Assembly: GCA_964619285.1 (NCBI GenBank)
Contig: CAZUCT010000022.1
Span: 1 to 40,597, forward strand
DNA: 40,597 nt
Source of the DNA: CALKCV01 sp964619285
GTDB lineage: Bacteria > Cyanobacteriota > Cyanobacteriia > Cyanobacteriales > Microcoleaceae
Reading direction: 5' to 3'
Positions 15,136 through 22,282 of the stretch are shown here, in pieces (the first letter of the stretch is position 1; each line of letters opens with the position of its first letter). Both the position numbers and the translations under genes were made by a program. Below the pieces are notes generated by a model, which was not told the DNA's origin, made no database searches, and saw nothing but the letters and a program-made list of their open reading frames with translations.

Positions 15136-16050
15136 CTAAAGATTACTTATCGCCAACTCTTCCAGAGAGTTAAGAGAAGGAATTTGAGAAGCGATCGCTT
15201 TTAACAAAGCTACGTCATTAATCCCCGCAATTTCTCTAAATTTAGCCATTCCTTCGTCGCCAAATTTAAACCTTAATCCCATTTCTATCCCGAATAACAA
15301 TTCCTGTTTTCTTTGATTTCTTTCCTCTGCTAATTGAGCATCTTTTTGGGAAAGTGCGGCATCTTTTTGGGAAATCTCAGCATCTTTTAGAGAAATCTCG
15401 GTATTTTTTAAAGAAATTTCGGCATTCTTTTGTGCTGCTAATTCATCTCCCGTGGGAATGAGATTACCATCGGCATAACACCATCTCAACCAAGTAAGAT
15501 TAGACTTCTCAAAAGAACCAGTCCACAAAGTTAAACCTAAATTAACTTCGGGAAAAAAAGCATCATTTTTGGGAACGTAAGAACCCCCTTGAAGTTGAAA
15601 AACTCGCAACAGAGTTTCTCCTAATTTCTTCAAAGGATCGTAGACCGCATAATAGGGAATTCCCAGTCGGGCGTAGTCCGTTAATTTACTATCTAATTCG
15701 TTACCGGGAGTGGGAGAAACTACTTCAATTACCACATCTGGAGGTTTGCCAAATTCCCAGAATAAATAAGAACGAACATTTCGCGCCAACCAGTTTTCCC
15801 CCGCAGTAATATTTAAACTTAAAAAAGCATCTGGGGCCATGCCAATATCTCCTTTTTTGGGAAATAAACCCACATTAGCTGCAGCTACAAAAGGAACGTT
15901 TATTCCTGTATCGGCACCGCTATAAAATACAGCCGTTAAAAGACGTTGTTGTTTTTCATTAATAAAACTATCCAAAGGTTCGTCGTCCTCCAGAATCATT
16001 TGGCTTATGTCTGGATCTTCCTGAAGAGGAAGGGTAAAAGTTTCTGACAT
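15136..16050 (-). CDS. Uma2 (DUF820) family nuclease-like protein
   Basis: This 304-residue Uma2 protein has the PD-(D/E)XK core: PDAFLSLNI near 92 and PPDVVIEVVSPTPGN near 122, with YARLGIPYYAVYDP following. A tail of heptad units (AEISLKN, TEISLKD, AEISQKD, AALSQKD, AQLAEER) at about 207-245 forms a coiled coil. It then ends in a helical FKFGDEGMAKF domain. It is about 85 percent identical by eye to 20025-20894, which lacks two heptads. Uma2 proteins are abundant in cyanobacteria and of unknown function. It is the first gene of a tightly spaced triplet with the toxin-like and immunity-like genes. An ATTACCTCC-complement (GGAGGTAAT) ribosome site lies before the ATG. Confidence 0.9.
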   Translation of the reverse strand: MSETFTLPLQEDPDISQMILEDDEPLDSFINEKQQRLLTAVFYSGADTGINVPFVAAANVGLFPKKGDIGMAPDAFLSLNITAGENWLARNVRSYLFWEFGKPPDVVIEVVSPTPGNELDSKLTDYARLGIPYYAVYDPLKKLGETLLRVFQLQGGSYVPKNDAFFPEVNLGLTLWTGSFEKSNLTWLRWCYADGNLIPTGDELAAQKNAEISLKNTEISLKDAEISQKDAALSQKDAQLAEERNQRKQELLFGIEMGLRFKFGDEGMAKFREIAGINDVALLKAIASQIPSLNSLEELAISNL

Positions 16051-16111
16051 AATTACCTCCTGAGTTGGTTTTTTTTATTGTATCATGGGTTAATTGTAAT
16101 TTGTTGACATC

Positions 16112-16138
16112 GGTAATGGGTAATAGGTAATGGGTAAT
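16112..16138. repeat. GGTAATG/GGTAATA heptamer tandem repeat
   Basis: GGTAATGGGTAATAGGTAATGGGTAAT shows a 7-bp period with a G/A change, between the Uma2 gene and the ferredoxin stop. A second block of the same family lies at 16431-16462. Confidence 0.85.
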
Positions 16139-16190
16139 TGCGACCTATTACCCAAATCGTCAGCTTCTTGGGTTTTTCGGCAAGCCCCAA

Positions 16191-16418
16191 TTATCCCGGA
16201 GTTTTTTGTAAATCTGGTTTTTCCTCTGGCAAAATCGCCCCTTCCACGGGGCAAACCTGGATACAAATACCGCAATCAATACAAGTATCAAAATCAATCC
16301 AATACCAATCAGTTCCCTTGGTATTTTTTCCCGGTCCTTCGTGGATGCAAGCCACAGGACAAGCGCCAACGCAATCGGCAACGCCTTCGCAAACATCAGT
16401 AACAATGGTGTGTGCCAT
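16191..16418 (-). CDS. Bacterial-type ferredoxin with eight cysteines
   Basis: This is a 75-residue ferredoxin. Cysteines lie at 10, 16, 20 and 24 (VTDVCEGVADCVGACPVAC) and in a classical CxxCxxCxxxCP run at 46, 49, 52 and 56. This gives two clusters, either 2[4Fe-4S] or [3Fe-4S][4Fe-4S]. The KGTDWYWIDFDTCIDCG segment is highly characteristic of a small ferredoxin conserved across cyanobacteria. It serves as a soluble electron carrier with low redox potential; the partner is not evident from neighbours. It is flanked on both sides by heptamer repeats. Confidence 0.93.
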   Translation of the reverse strand: MAHTIVTDVCEGVADCVGACPVACIHEGPGKNTKGTDWYWIDFDTCIDCGICIQVCPVEGAILPEEKPDLQKTPG

Positions 16419-16430
16419 AATTAATTTTTA

Positions 16431-16513
16431 GGTAATAGGTAATCGGTAATAGGTAATAGGTAGTTGTTAATTTTTCTACCATTAACAATTAGCAATTAGC
16501 AATTAGCAATTAG
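16431..16513. repeat. Two heptamer blocks (GGTAATA and AATTAGC)
   Basis: The first block (16431-16462) repeats GGTAATAGGTAATCGGTAAT with period 7. The second (about 16484-16513) repeats CAATTAG with period 7. They occupy the interval between ferredoxin and hisG. Confidence 0.9.
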
Positions 16514-16554
16514 CGTTAAATTCTTGGTTGTCTTCAAAATCGAGCTTCACCCCA

Positions 16555-17565
16555 TCATTTTATCTTATCCAAAAACGTCTCATAAATAGAAGACTTGGAA
16601 GAAAAAACGTATTGAGGGGAAAAAACAGTCATATCCCTACCGCCCGCGTTTCTTAAATGATTTATTGCCGATAATAACATATCTTGCCTCACCACAACAG
16701 TCACGGCAAACCAATCGCTGCCACCACCAGCATAAACTTTAGCAATAGTGGGGCCTTGGAGACCGGCAATGCCATGGAAACCGCCTTCTTCCATGAGGCG
16801 ATCGCCTATTTCCGACTCCGATTTTCCCCGAACGTTGGCAGTAATCGAAACATATCTTTTCGACTCAAAATGCGCCTCCATTAACTCCAAAATTACCTTA
16901 GTAGTTTCTAGCTTAGTTTCATTTTCTAATAACAACCGTTTATTAGCAATCAAACAAGCTTGAGATACCAGAAGAGTGCCCCCATTAATCCGCTTTAAAC
17001 GGTTTTCTCGGAGAGTAGTTCCCGTACTGGTAACGTCGGCTATCATATCGGCATATCCCATACTGGGTGCCGCTTCCATTGCCCCTTGAACTTCTACTAA
17101 AGAAAAGTTAACAATTGACTGTTCGTACAACCAATTTCTGGTCATATTTTGGTACTTTGTCGCAATGATAAGATTTTTACCTTTTTCGCGAAAAGTCAAG
17201 CTTAAATCTGCCAAATCTTCCACAGAAGAAACATCGATCCAGTTTTCGGGAACCGCTAAAACTAACTCGCATTTTCCATAACCCAATCTCTCCCAAGCGA
17301 CGACAACATCATCGTGTCCTTCTCCTTTTTCGGCGACGACATCGTAACCGGTTACTCCCAAGTCGGCGCTACCTTCTTCTACTTTGGTAAAAATATCCGC
17401 CGCCCTTTGAAATAATACTTTTGTTTGGGGGAGAGAGGGTATGGTTCCGAAGTATTGTCTGTCGTTAGGGCGAGAGACTTTTAAACCGCAGGCGCTTAAT
17501 AAGTTACGAGTTCCTGTGTCTAATGCGCCCTTACTCGGGAGGGCAATTCTTAATGGTTCGTTCAT
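16555..17565 (-). CDS. hisG: ATP phosphoribosyltransferase, long form
   Basis: This 336-residue HisG catalyses the first step of histidine synthesis (ATP + PRPP). The two-lobed catalytic part (1-220) shows LRIALPSKGAL, DLGVTGYDV and the PRPP loop ADMIADVTSTGTTL. The C-terminal part (about 230-320) is the ACT-like regulatory domain (AHFESKRYVSITANV, LQGPTIAKVYAGGGSDWFAV, NHLRNAGGRDMTVFSPQYVF). That makes it the long form, which normally works without HisZ. Many cyanobacteria instead have a short HisG of about 210 residues with HisZ. It lies downstream of a HisRS-like gene, with a repeat cluster between the two. Confidence 0.9.
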   Translation of the reverse strand: MNEPLRIALPSKGALDTGTRNLLSACGLKVSRPNDRQYFGTIPSLPQTKVLFQRAADIFTKVEEGSADLGVTGYDVVAEKGEGHDDVVVAWERLGYGKCELVLAVPENWIDVSSVEDLADLSLTFREKGKNLIIATKYQNMTRNWLYEQSIVNFSLVEVQGAMEAAPSMGYADMIADVTSTGTTLRENRLKRINGGTLLVSQACLIANKRLLLENETKLETTKVILELMEAHFESKRYVSITANVRGKSESEIGDRLMEEGGFHGIAGLQGPTIAKVYAGGGSDWFAVTVVVRQDMLLSAINHLRNAGGRDMTVFSPQYVFSSKSSIYETFLDKIK

Positions 17566-17584
17566 AGTTTTTTTTTAAGTCGGA

Positions 17585-17680
17585 ATAGTTCGTAGTTCGT
17601 AGTAACGACTTTAGTCGTAGTTCGTAGTAATCGCTTTAGCGATTTTTATAGCAATCGCTAAAGCGATTACTACGAACTAA
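17585..17680. repeat. TTCGTAGTAA hairpin repeats between hisS and hisG
   Basis: Three related hairpins occur: AACGACTTTAGTCG, AATCGCTTTAGCGAT and an inverted ATCGCTAAAGCGAT ending TACTACGAAC. Two different arm sequences sit side by side with identical flanks, which shows the compensatory change clearly. The array abuts the hisS stop codon at 17670. Confidence 0.93.
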
Positions 17681-19199
17681 CTTGCTGGATCGCTTCTTCA
17701 ATACTCAAGATTTTTTGTTCTCCAGAAGCGAGGTTTTTTAATACTACTTTATCGGCTTTTCTTTCGTCGGCACCGATAATAATTGCAAAAGGAATCTCTT
17801 GTTTGCTGGCATATTCTAAATTGGCGGAAACTCCTTTGCCTCTAATATCAAATTCTATCCTCAAACCGGACTGGCGTAATTTTTGGGCGGTGGCGATCGC
17901 GCCACCGTTATCCTCAGAACTTACCGGCACTACTAGGGCATCCACAAAACGAGAAATCGCGGGCAATTTACCCTCAATTTCTAAAGCTTTTTGCAAGCGT
18001 TCCATGCCATAAGAAAAACCGGTAGCGGGAGTAGGCTGTTTGCCCCCCAAAGTTACTACTAAATCGTCGTATCTGCCGCCGCCGCAAATTTGCTTTTCTG
18101 CCCCAAGTTGTCCGTGGTAAATTTCAAAAATCGTACCGGTATAATATGACAATCCTCGACCAAATCCCAAATCTAAACTAATTTTATTTTTATCGAGGTT
18201 ATGAAATTCTAGGGTGTCGATTATTTGTTGCAATACTTGTAAAGGCGAGGCATCGATGCCGTAGTTTGCCAGGAGTTTTTCTGCTTCTTTGACAACCGCT
18301 AAAGGTTCTCCTTGGAGTTGCCCTAATTCTTTCATAAAATCTAACGCTTGTCCTACCAAAGGGGTTTGGTCTTGGCGTTTTACTTTTGCTAAGAGGCGAT
18401 CGACAATTTCTTCTGGGTCGCGATTGCCGTCTAACCCGATATTCATATTTTTTAGCAAGTGCAAAATCGCCTCCCTGCCCTCGGTTTCTTTCATGCCGTG
18501 TAAGATTTCCGTCAGGGCGTTGGTGGTAGAATTAACCTCCGTTTCTTCCTCATCAACTTTATAAGTTCCCAAGGAAGAATAGACTCTTCTCAAGCGTTTT
18601 TGTACTGCTTCGGTTCCTTCTTTTCTGAGAGTTTCCATCATCGAAAGAATCAAACTCCGCAGGCGATTTTCTAGTTTGAGGTTATCGAGGAATTGATTGA
18701 GTACGCCAATGTGACCGATGACTATTTTATAGTCGGTTAATCCCAGGGAGTCGATGCCACTGGAAGCGGTGGAGATGATTTCCGCGTCCGCGATCGCCCC
18801 CGCCGCCCCCAGAAGTTCGACCCCCATTTGGGTAAATTGGCGATATCTCTCCTTTTGGGGCCGTTCGTAGCGAAAGGCGGGACCGGAATAATAGAGGCGT
18901 TGGGGCAAGGGCAGACTTTGGAGGTTATCCAGATAGGCCCGAACCACCGAGGCCGTAAATTCGGGCCGCAGGCAGAGGCGGCGGTTGCGGTAGGTGAAGT
19001 CGTAGAGGCGGGTAACGATGTCCTCGCCGGATTTTCTGAGGTAGAGTTCGGTATGTTCCAGCAGCGGGACATCGATGGGGCGATACCCGAAGGACTGGAA
19101 GCATTTAGCGAGGGTGTTTTGGAGTTGTTGGTTGATTTGGAAGGCGTCTGGCAGGAGGTCGTTGACTCCTCGGACTCGTTCGACTTTATTAGAGCGCAT
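17670..19199 (-). CDS. hisS: Histidyl-tRNA synthetase-like protein
   Basis: This 509-residue class II synthetase of HisRS type has all key elements. Motif 2 is FRYERPQKERYRQFTQMGVE (about 110-129). The histidine-binding loops are RGLSYYTGTIFEI and GGGRYDDLV. A motif 3 GFSYGMERL follows. The C-terminal anticodon-binding domain starts near DALVVPVSSEDN. It is about 80 residues longer than a standard bacterial HisRS because of a large Glu/Lys-rich helical insertion at about 185-275. HisZ would lack the RGL..Y signature and the anticodon domain, so a HisRS activity is more likely. It is probably co-transcribed with hisG. It may be the housekeeping enzyme or a paralogue. Confidence 0.88.
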   Translation of the reverse strand: MRSNKVERVRGVNDLLPDAFQINQQLQNTLAKCFQSFGYRPIDVPLLEHTELYLRKSGEDIVTRLYDFTYRNRRLCLRPEFTASVVRAYLDNLQSLPLPQRLYYSGPAFRYERPQKERYRQFTQMGVELLGAAGAIADAEIISTASSGIDSLGLTDYKIVIGHIGVLNQFLDNLKLENRLRSLILSMMETLRKEGTEAVQKRLRRVYSSLGTYKVDEEETEVNSTTNALTEILHGMKETEGREAILHLLKNMNIGLDGNRDPEEIVDRLLAKVKRQDQTPLVGQALDFMKELGQLQGEPLAVVKEAEKLLANYGIDASPLQVLQQIIDTLEFHNLDKNKISLDLGFGRGLSYYTGTIFEIYHGQLGAEKQICGGGRYDDLVVTLGGKQPTPATGFSYGMERLQKALEIEGKLPAISRFVDALVVPVSSEDNGGAIATAQKLRQSGLRIEFDIRGKGVSANLEYASKQEIPFAIIIGADERKADKVVLKNLASGEQKILSIEEAIQQVSS

Positions 19200-19202
19200 T
19201 CT

Positions 19203-19367
19203 AGGGGCTATTTTAGATTTTAGAGTTGGTTTGTTTGCGGTCTTATTGATATTACCAGCGATGGGGGTCCGATTAAATTTGTGGAGAAGAAGTTGGCCAG
19301 TGGGGGCCTGGAGGTGGAGGAGCCCGATGGGATGGACATCCGCTTAATCGTTTTTTTTTCTGTATAA
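19203..19367 (+). pseudogene. Gene remnant, copy B, with a frameshift
   Basis: This segment matches 13893-13975. One base is missing relative to copy A in the GCGGTCTTATTGATATT stretch. After that point the shifted frame reads DITSDGGPIKFVEKKLASGG and LEVEEPDGMDIRLI, which looks like real protein sequence. It ends with TAA at about 19367. There is no in-frame start. This is probably the 3' end of a degraded gene; the family is not recognised. Confidence 0.45.
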
Positions 19368-19394
19368 TACTAAAATGTTGCACCTAGTAAAACT

Positions 19395-19577
19395 ATGACT
19401 AATAAAGAAAAGATTTACGCAGAAATTGAGGGTATTTCTGAAGAGTATCTCGACGAACTTTATTTGTTAATCAAAAATTTTTCCGAGACTAAACCGATGA
19501 AAAATAAACCTACGTTTATGTCGAAACTGAAGCGGATAACAATAGATGCTCCAGAAGATTTTACTGCTAATTTTTAA
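19395..19577 (+). CDS. Small antitoxin-like protein
   Basis: This 60-residue protein starts MTNKEKIYAEIEGISEEYLDELY and ends FMSKLKRITIDAPEDFTANF. This is the layout of small cyanobacterial antitoxins found upstream of PIN-domain toxins. Related proteins usually continue past APEDF with about 10 residues containing D-x-Y-x-x-G-E-K, so this copy may be truncated by its TAA. No toxin gene follows. A TATAAT box at 19363-19368 lies 27 bp upstream, but no good -35 is apparent. Confidence 0.55.
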   Translation: MTNKEKIYAEIEGISEEYLDELYLLIKNFSETKPMKNKPTFMSKLKRITIDAPEDFTANF

Positions 19578-19638
19578 TTTATTACAAATCCTGACGGATG
19601 GTTACAATAAAACTGAGGTCGAGTTAGGGAATGTTTTT

Positions 19639-19896
19639 ATGCTCATCAAAGAATTGAATTTAAGGGAAGAATCGAGGTCCGTTCTTAGGGAGTCTAATTT
19701 AGAAAGGCTGAAAATCGCTTTATCCTATTTTTCTTATTTGAAACGTCAAGGAATTATTGAGGAGGAAACTTTTGAGGTTTTAGTTAAATATGCTTGTTCT
19801 CTTTTTATCGAAAATGAAGTGGAGGAAAAAGTTGAGTCTGTTTTGGAAAGAAAGCTGATGCAATTTTTTGATTCCCGTTTGTCTCATGCCATATAG
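19639..19896 (+). CDS. Hypothetical helical protein
   Basis: This 85-residue protein starts at the ATG at 19639, which has an AGGGA site 9 nt upstream. The longer frame from 19546 begins inside the previous gene and is less likely. Charged helices dominate (REESRSVLRESNLERLKIAL, IENEVEEKVESVLERKLMQF). There is no known domain. The last residues and stop fall in a GCCATATAG motif shared with 13988, so the 3' end may have been replaced by a repeat. Confidence 0.5.
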   Translation: MLIKELNLREESRSVLRESNLERLKIALSYFSYLKRQGIIEEETFEVLVKYACSLFIENEVEEKVESVLERKLMQFFDSRLSHAI

Positions 19897-20024
19897 CAAT
19901 CAAAAAAGTTGGGAATAAATAAAGAAATGTAGGGGCAAAGCATTCGGGCGTTTAATGTTGATAAAGCACAAAAATTTTCATGTCCGAATGCTTTGCCCCC
20001 ACCCCGGGTTTAACTCAAATGAAA

Positions 20025-20894
20025 TTACTTACCTATTACCAATTCTTCCAGGGAGTTAAGAGAAGGAATTTGAGAAGCGATCGCCTCTAACAATTCCACC
20101 TCATTAATCGCCGCAATTTCGCTAAATTTAGCCATTCCTTCGTCGCCAAACTTAAACCTTAATCCCATTTCTATCCCAAATAACAATGCCTGTTTGCTTC
20201 GGTTTTTTTCCTCTGCTAATTGAGCATCTTTTTGAGAAATTTCGGTATTTTTTAAAGAAAGTTCGGCATTTTTTTGTGCCGCTAATTCGTCTCCCGTGGG
20301 AATGAGATTACCATCGGCATAGCACCATCGCAACCAAGTAAGATTAGACTTCTCAAAAGAACCCGTCCACAAAGTTAAACCTAAATTAACTTCGGGAAAA
20401 AAAGCATCATTTTTGGCAACGTAAGAACCTCCTTGAAGTTGAAAAACTCGCAACAGAGTTTCTCCTAATTTCTTTAAAGGATCGTAAACTACATAATAGG
20501 GAATCCCCAGTCGGGCGTAGTCGGTTAATTTGCTGTCTAATTCATTGCCGGGAGTGGGAGAAACAACTTCTATTACTACATCTGGGGCCTTGCCAAATTC
20601 CCAGAATAAATAAGAACGCACGTTTCGCGCCAACCAATTTTCCCCGGCAGCAATATTTAAACTTAAAAAGGCATCTGGGACGATACCAGAATGGCGAACG
20701 TGGGAGAATAAACCGACATTAGCAGCAGCGATAAAAGGGACGTTAATTCCGGTATTGGCACCGCTATAAAATACGGTAGTTAAAAGACGTTGTTGTTTTT
20801 CATTAATAAAACTATCCAAAGGTTCGTCGTCCTCCAGAATCATTTGACTTATGTCTGGAGCTTCCAGGGAAGGAATGGTAAAAGTTTCTGACAT
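20025..20894 (-). CDS. Uma2 (DUF820) family protein, paralogue of 15136-16050
   Basis: This 289-residue protein has the same Uma2 core as the gene at 15136-16050 (PDAFLSLNI, APDVVIEVVSPTPGN, YARLGIPYYVVYDP). Its coiled-coil tail is shorter: only AELSLKN, TEISQKD and AQLAEEK, i.e. two heptads fewer. The C-terminal FKFGDEGMAKF helix is conserved. Upstream it carries the same GGAGGTAAT ribosome site. An internally deleted copy of the immunity-like gene lies just upstream (20960-21131). The copies therefore arose from duplication of a larger segment, with the toxin-like gene lost here. Confidence 0.9.
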   Translation of the reverse strand: MSETFTIPSLEAPDISQMILEDDEPLDSFINEKQQRLLTTVFYSGANTGINVPFIAAANVGLFSHVRHSGIVPDAFLSLNIAAGENWLARNVRSYLFWEFGKAPDVVIEVVSPTPGNELDSKLTDYARLGIPYYVVYDPLKKLGETLLRVFQLQGGSYVAKNDAFFPEVNLGLTLWTGSFEKSNLTWLRWCYADGNLIPTGDELAAQKNAELSLKNTEISQKDAQLAEEKNRSKQALLFGIEMGLRFKFGDEGMAKFSEIAAINEVELLEAIASQIPSLNSLEELVIGK

Positions 20895-20959
20895 AATTAC
20901 CTCCAGATTAGGTTTTTTTTATTGTATCAAAGGAGTGGCATTGACTGAAGAAAAAAAGT

Positions 20960-21131
20960 TGGTATTGTCATTGCGGTTGGATAAAGATGGGGCGATCGCC
21001 TTCATAACAAAAACGCCTAATTCCTATTTCAAAATGAGACAATTCTCCCAGGACATCTTCGGGAGGGTCGGCAAATTTTTCTAATAAAGGTTCTCCTAAT
21101 TTGATTTTAAATTGATGAAAGTTGTTCATTG
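20960..21131 (-). pseudogene. Internally deleted copy of the immunity-like gene
   Basis: Positions 20977-21131 match 14462-14618 (5' end of the immunity-like gene, including its ATG) with about 90 percent identity. Positions 20947-20976 match 14005-14040, the sequence just past that gene's 3' end. The roughly 420 bp in between are missing, so about two thirds of the coding sequence is deleted. The frame cannot make the full protein. Confidence 0.85.
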
Positions 21132-21225
21132 CTAATCTGCTAATCGCTCTTAACCTTTCCGAACAATATGGCTTTTACCCCACCCGCCGTCCAATCTTCT
21201 GTGTGGGGGAAAATTAACTTAGATC

Positions 21226-21693
21226 CTATTTTTTAGCGCTTATGACGCTTTCCAAGATTTGGTTGTACAAAGTTTTTGCCTCCTCCTTTTTATCGGTTTC
21301 ATTAAGTTTTATAAAAAGAGCAATTGCAGTACGGTAATCGTAAGTTTCACCTTCAAATTTAACCATAATCTCTCCTATGGGGGTAGTGCCTCGAATTTCC
21401 TCCAGTTTTTTAATTTTCTTCAAGGTAACTTCTCCTGTCGTTCCAGCAACGTTACCCACTGCATCAACCGCACCTTTTGCAACATCAACAGTTCCATCTA
21501 CTGCAGTTCCAGCAACGTTACCCACTGCATCAACCGCACCTTTGGCGATATCAACAACGCCCTCTACAGTACCAGAAACTATTAGACCTGCGAACCACAA
21601 AGGAGAACTTAAACCCAAGGCAACTTTATCTCCAGTGTTGCCACTTTCAAATCCATTTACAATTAAATTCGCAAACTGTTCAGTTATTTTCAT
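21226..21693 (-). CDS. Hypothetical protein with an internal 22-residue duplication
   Basis: This 155-residue protein has a central amphipathic or hydrophobic region with two copies of DIAKGAVDAVGNVAGTAVDG-like sequence. They are encoded by a 66-bp DNA duplication (units start near 21441 and 21507 on the plus strand). The first part (SSPLWFAGLIVSGTVEG) is hydrophobic and may associate with membrane. The C-terminal half is soluble, with GEIMVKFEGETYDYRTAIALF. An AAGAGG-like site precedes the ATG. No known family is recognised; the function is unknown. Confidence 0.65.
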   Translation of the reverse strand: MKITEQFANLIVNGFESGNTGDKVALGLSSPLWFAGLIVSGTVEGVVDIAKGAVDAVGNVAGTAVDGTVDVAKGAVDAVGNVAGTTGEVTLKKIKKLEEIRGTTPIGEIMVKFEGETYDYRTAIALFIKLNETDKKEEAKTLYNQILESVISAKK

Positions 21694-21965
21694 AGAAACC
21701 TCTTTGTTTTACAAATAAATGGGAATAATGGTTGATTCTCCTTTTTTTCTTTAATAATAACTCTGTAGGAGGCGAAACCCAACACCTTATAAACATTAAG
21801 ATTTAAGAAACCCGGTTTTTTGAACAATACCTTCGCCATTTGTTTGTAGGTCGGGTGGAACGCAGTGGAACCCGACGTATTTGTTGGGTTCCGCTTCGCT
21901 CCACCCAACCTACTTTTTAAGGTATTTTTATTTTGGCGAAGGTATTGTCAAAAAAACCCGGTTTC

Positions 21966-22165
21966 TGTTGGGTTCCGTTCCACTCCACCCAACCTACAAA
22001 CTCGGTTAAACTTTAGGGATGTTGGGTTCCGGTTCGCCCCACCCAACCTACAGACTGGGTTAAACTTTAGGGATGTTGGGTTCCGGTTCGCCCCACCCAA
22101 CCTACAGACTGGGTTAAACTTTAGGGATGTTGGGTTCCGGTTCGCCGCACCCAACCTACAAACTA
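21966..22165. repeat. 54-bp tandem array 1 (GTTGGGT...ACCCAAC)
   Basis: GGTTAAACTTTAGGG marks units at 22004, 22058 and 22112, so the period is exactly 54. A partial unit lies on each side. Each unit contains the hairpin arms GTTGGGTTCC and CCACCCAACCTAC. Array 2 at 24533-24748 is the same family. Confidence 0.95.
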
Positions 22166-22168
22166 CTC

Positions 22169-22214
22169 AATTGTTAATTGTTAATTGTTAATTGTTAATT
22201 GTTAATTGTTAATT
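22169..22214. repeat. AATTGTT heptamer tandem repeat
   Basis: More than six units of AATTGTT occur in direct continuation of array 1. The same block follows array 2 at 24757-24782, and further copies lie at 11097-11129 and 28685-28717. Confidence 0.95.
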
Positions 22215-22224
22215 GATATATTGC

Positions 22225-22265
22225 AGTTAATCTTATTGGCAACTGGCACTAATTCTATAATGACT
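22225..22265 (-). pseudogene. Short relic of the immunity-like gene interior
   Basis: The stretch ATTGCAGTTAATCTTATTGG and the following AACTGGCACTAATTCTA match 14284-14333 of the immunity-like gene. It is too short to code and lies out of order relative to the other copy at 20960-21131. It directly precedes the ribosome site of the NYN gene. Confidence 0.7.
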
Positions 22266-22282
22266 TAAAAGGAGTTAAAACC

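Larger units (their letters stand above)
21694..22282. other. Repeat-filled intergenic region
   Basis: No credible gene is seen. In order: AAACCCGG arm with GAACAATACCTTCGCC (21805-21840), a GTTGGGT...ACCCAACC hairpin (about 21848-21912), the composite GGCGAAGGTATTG plus AAACCCGG (about 21933-21966), the 54-bp array (21966-22165), the AATTGTT heptamers (22169-22214), and a 40-bp relic of the immunity-like gene (22225-22265). Confidence 0.85.

Noticed and set aside
21948..22154. Minus-strand frame with repeated GGANRNPTSLKFN units
   Set aside because: Translation of the 54-bp array (period 54 is divisible by three); same at 24435-24758. No evidence of expression.
21966..22165. Possible CRISPR array
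   Set aside because: The 54-bp units are tandem with no unique spacers, and no cas genes are present.
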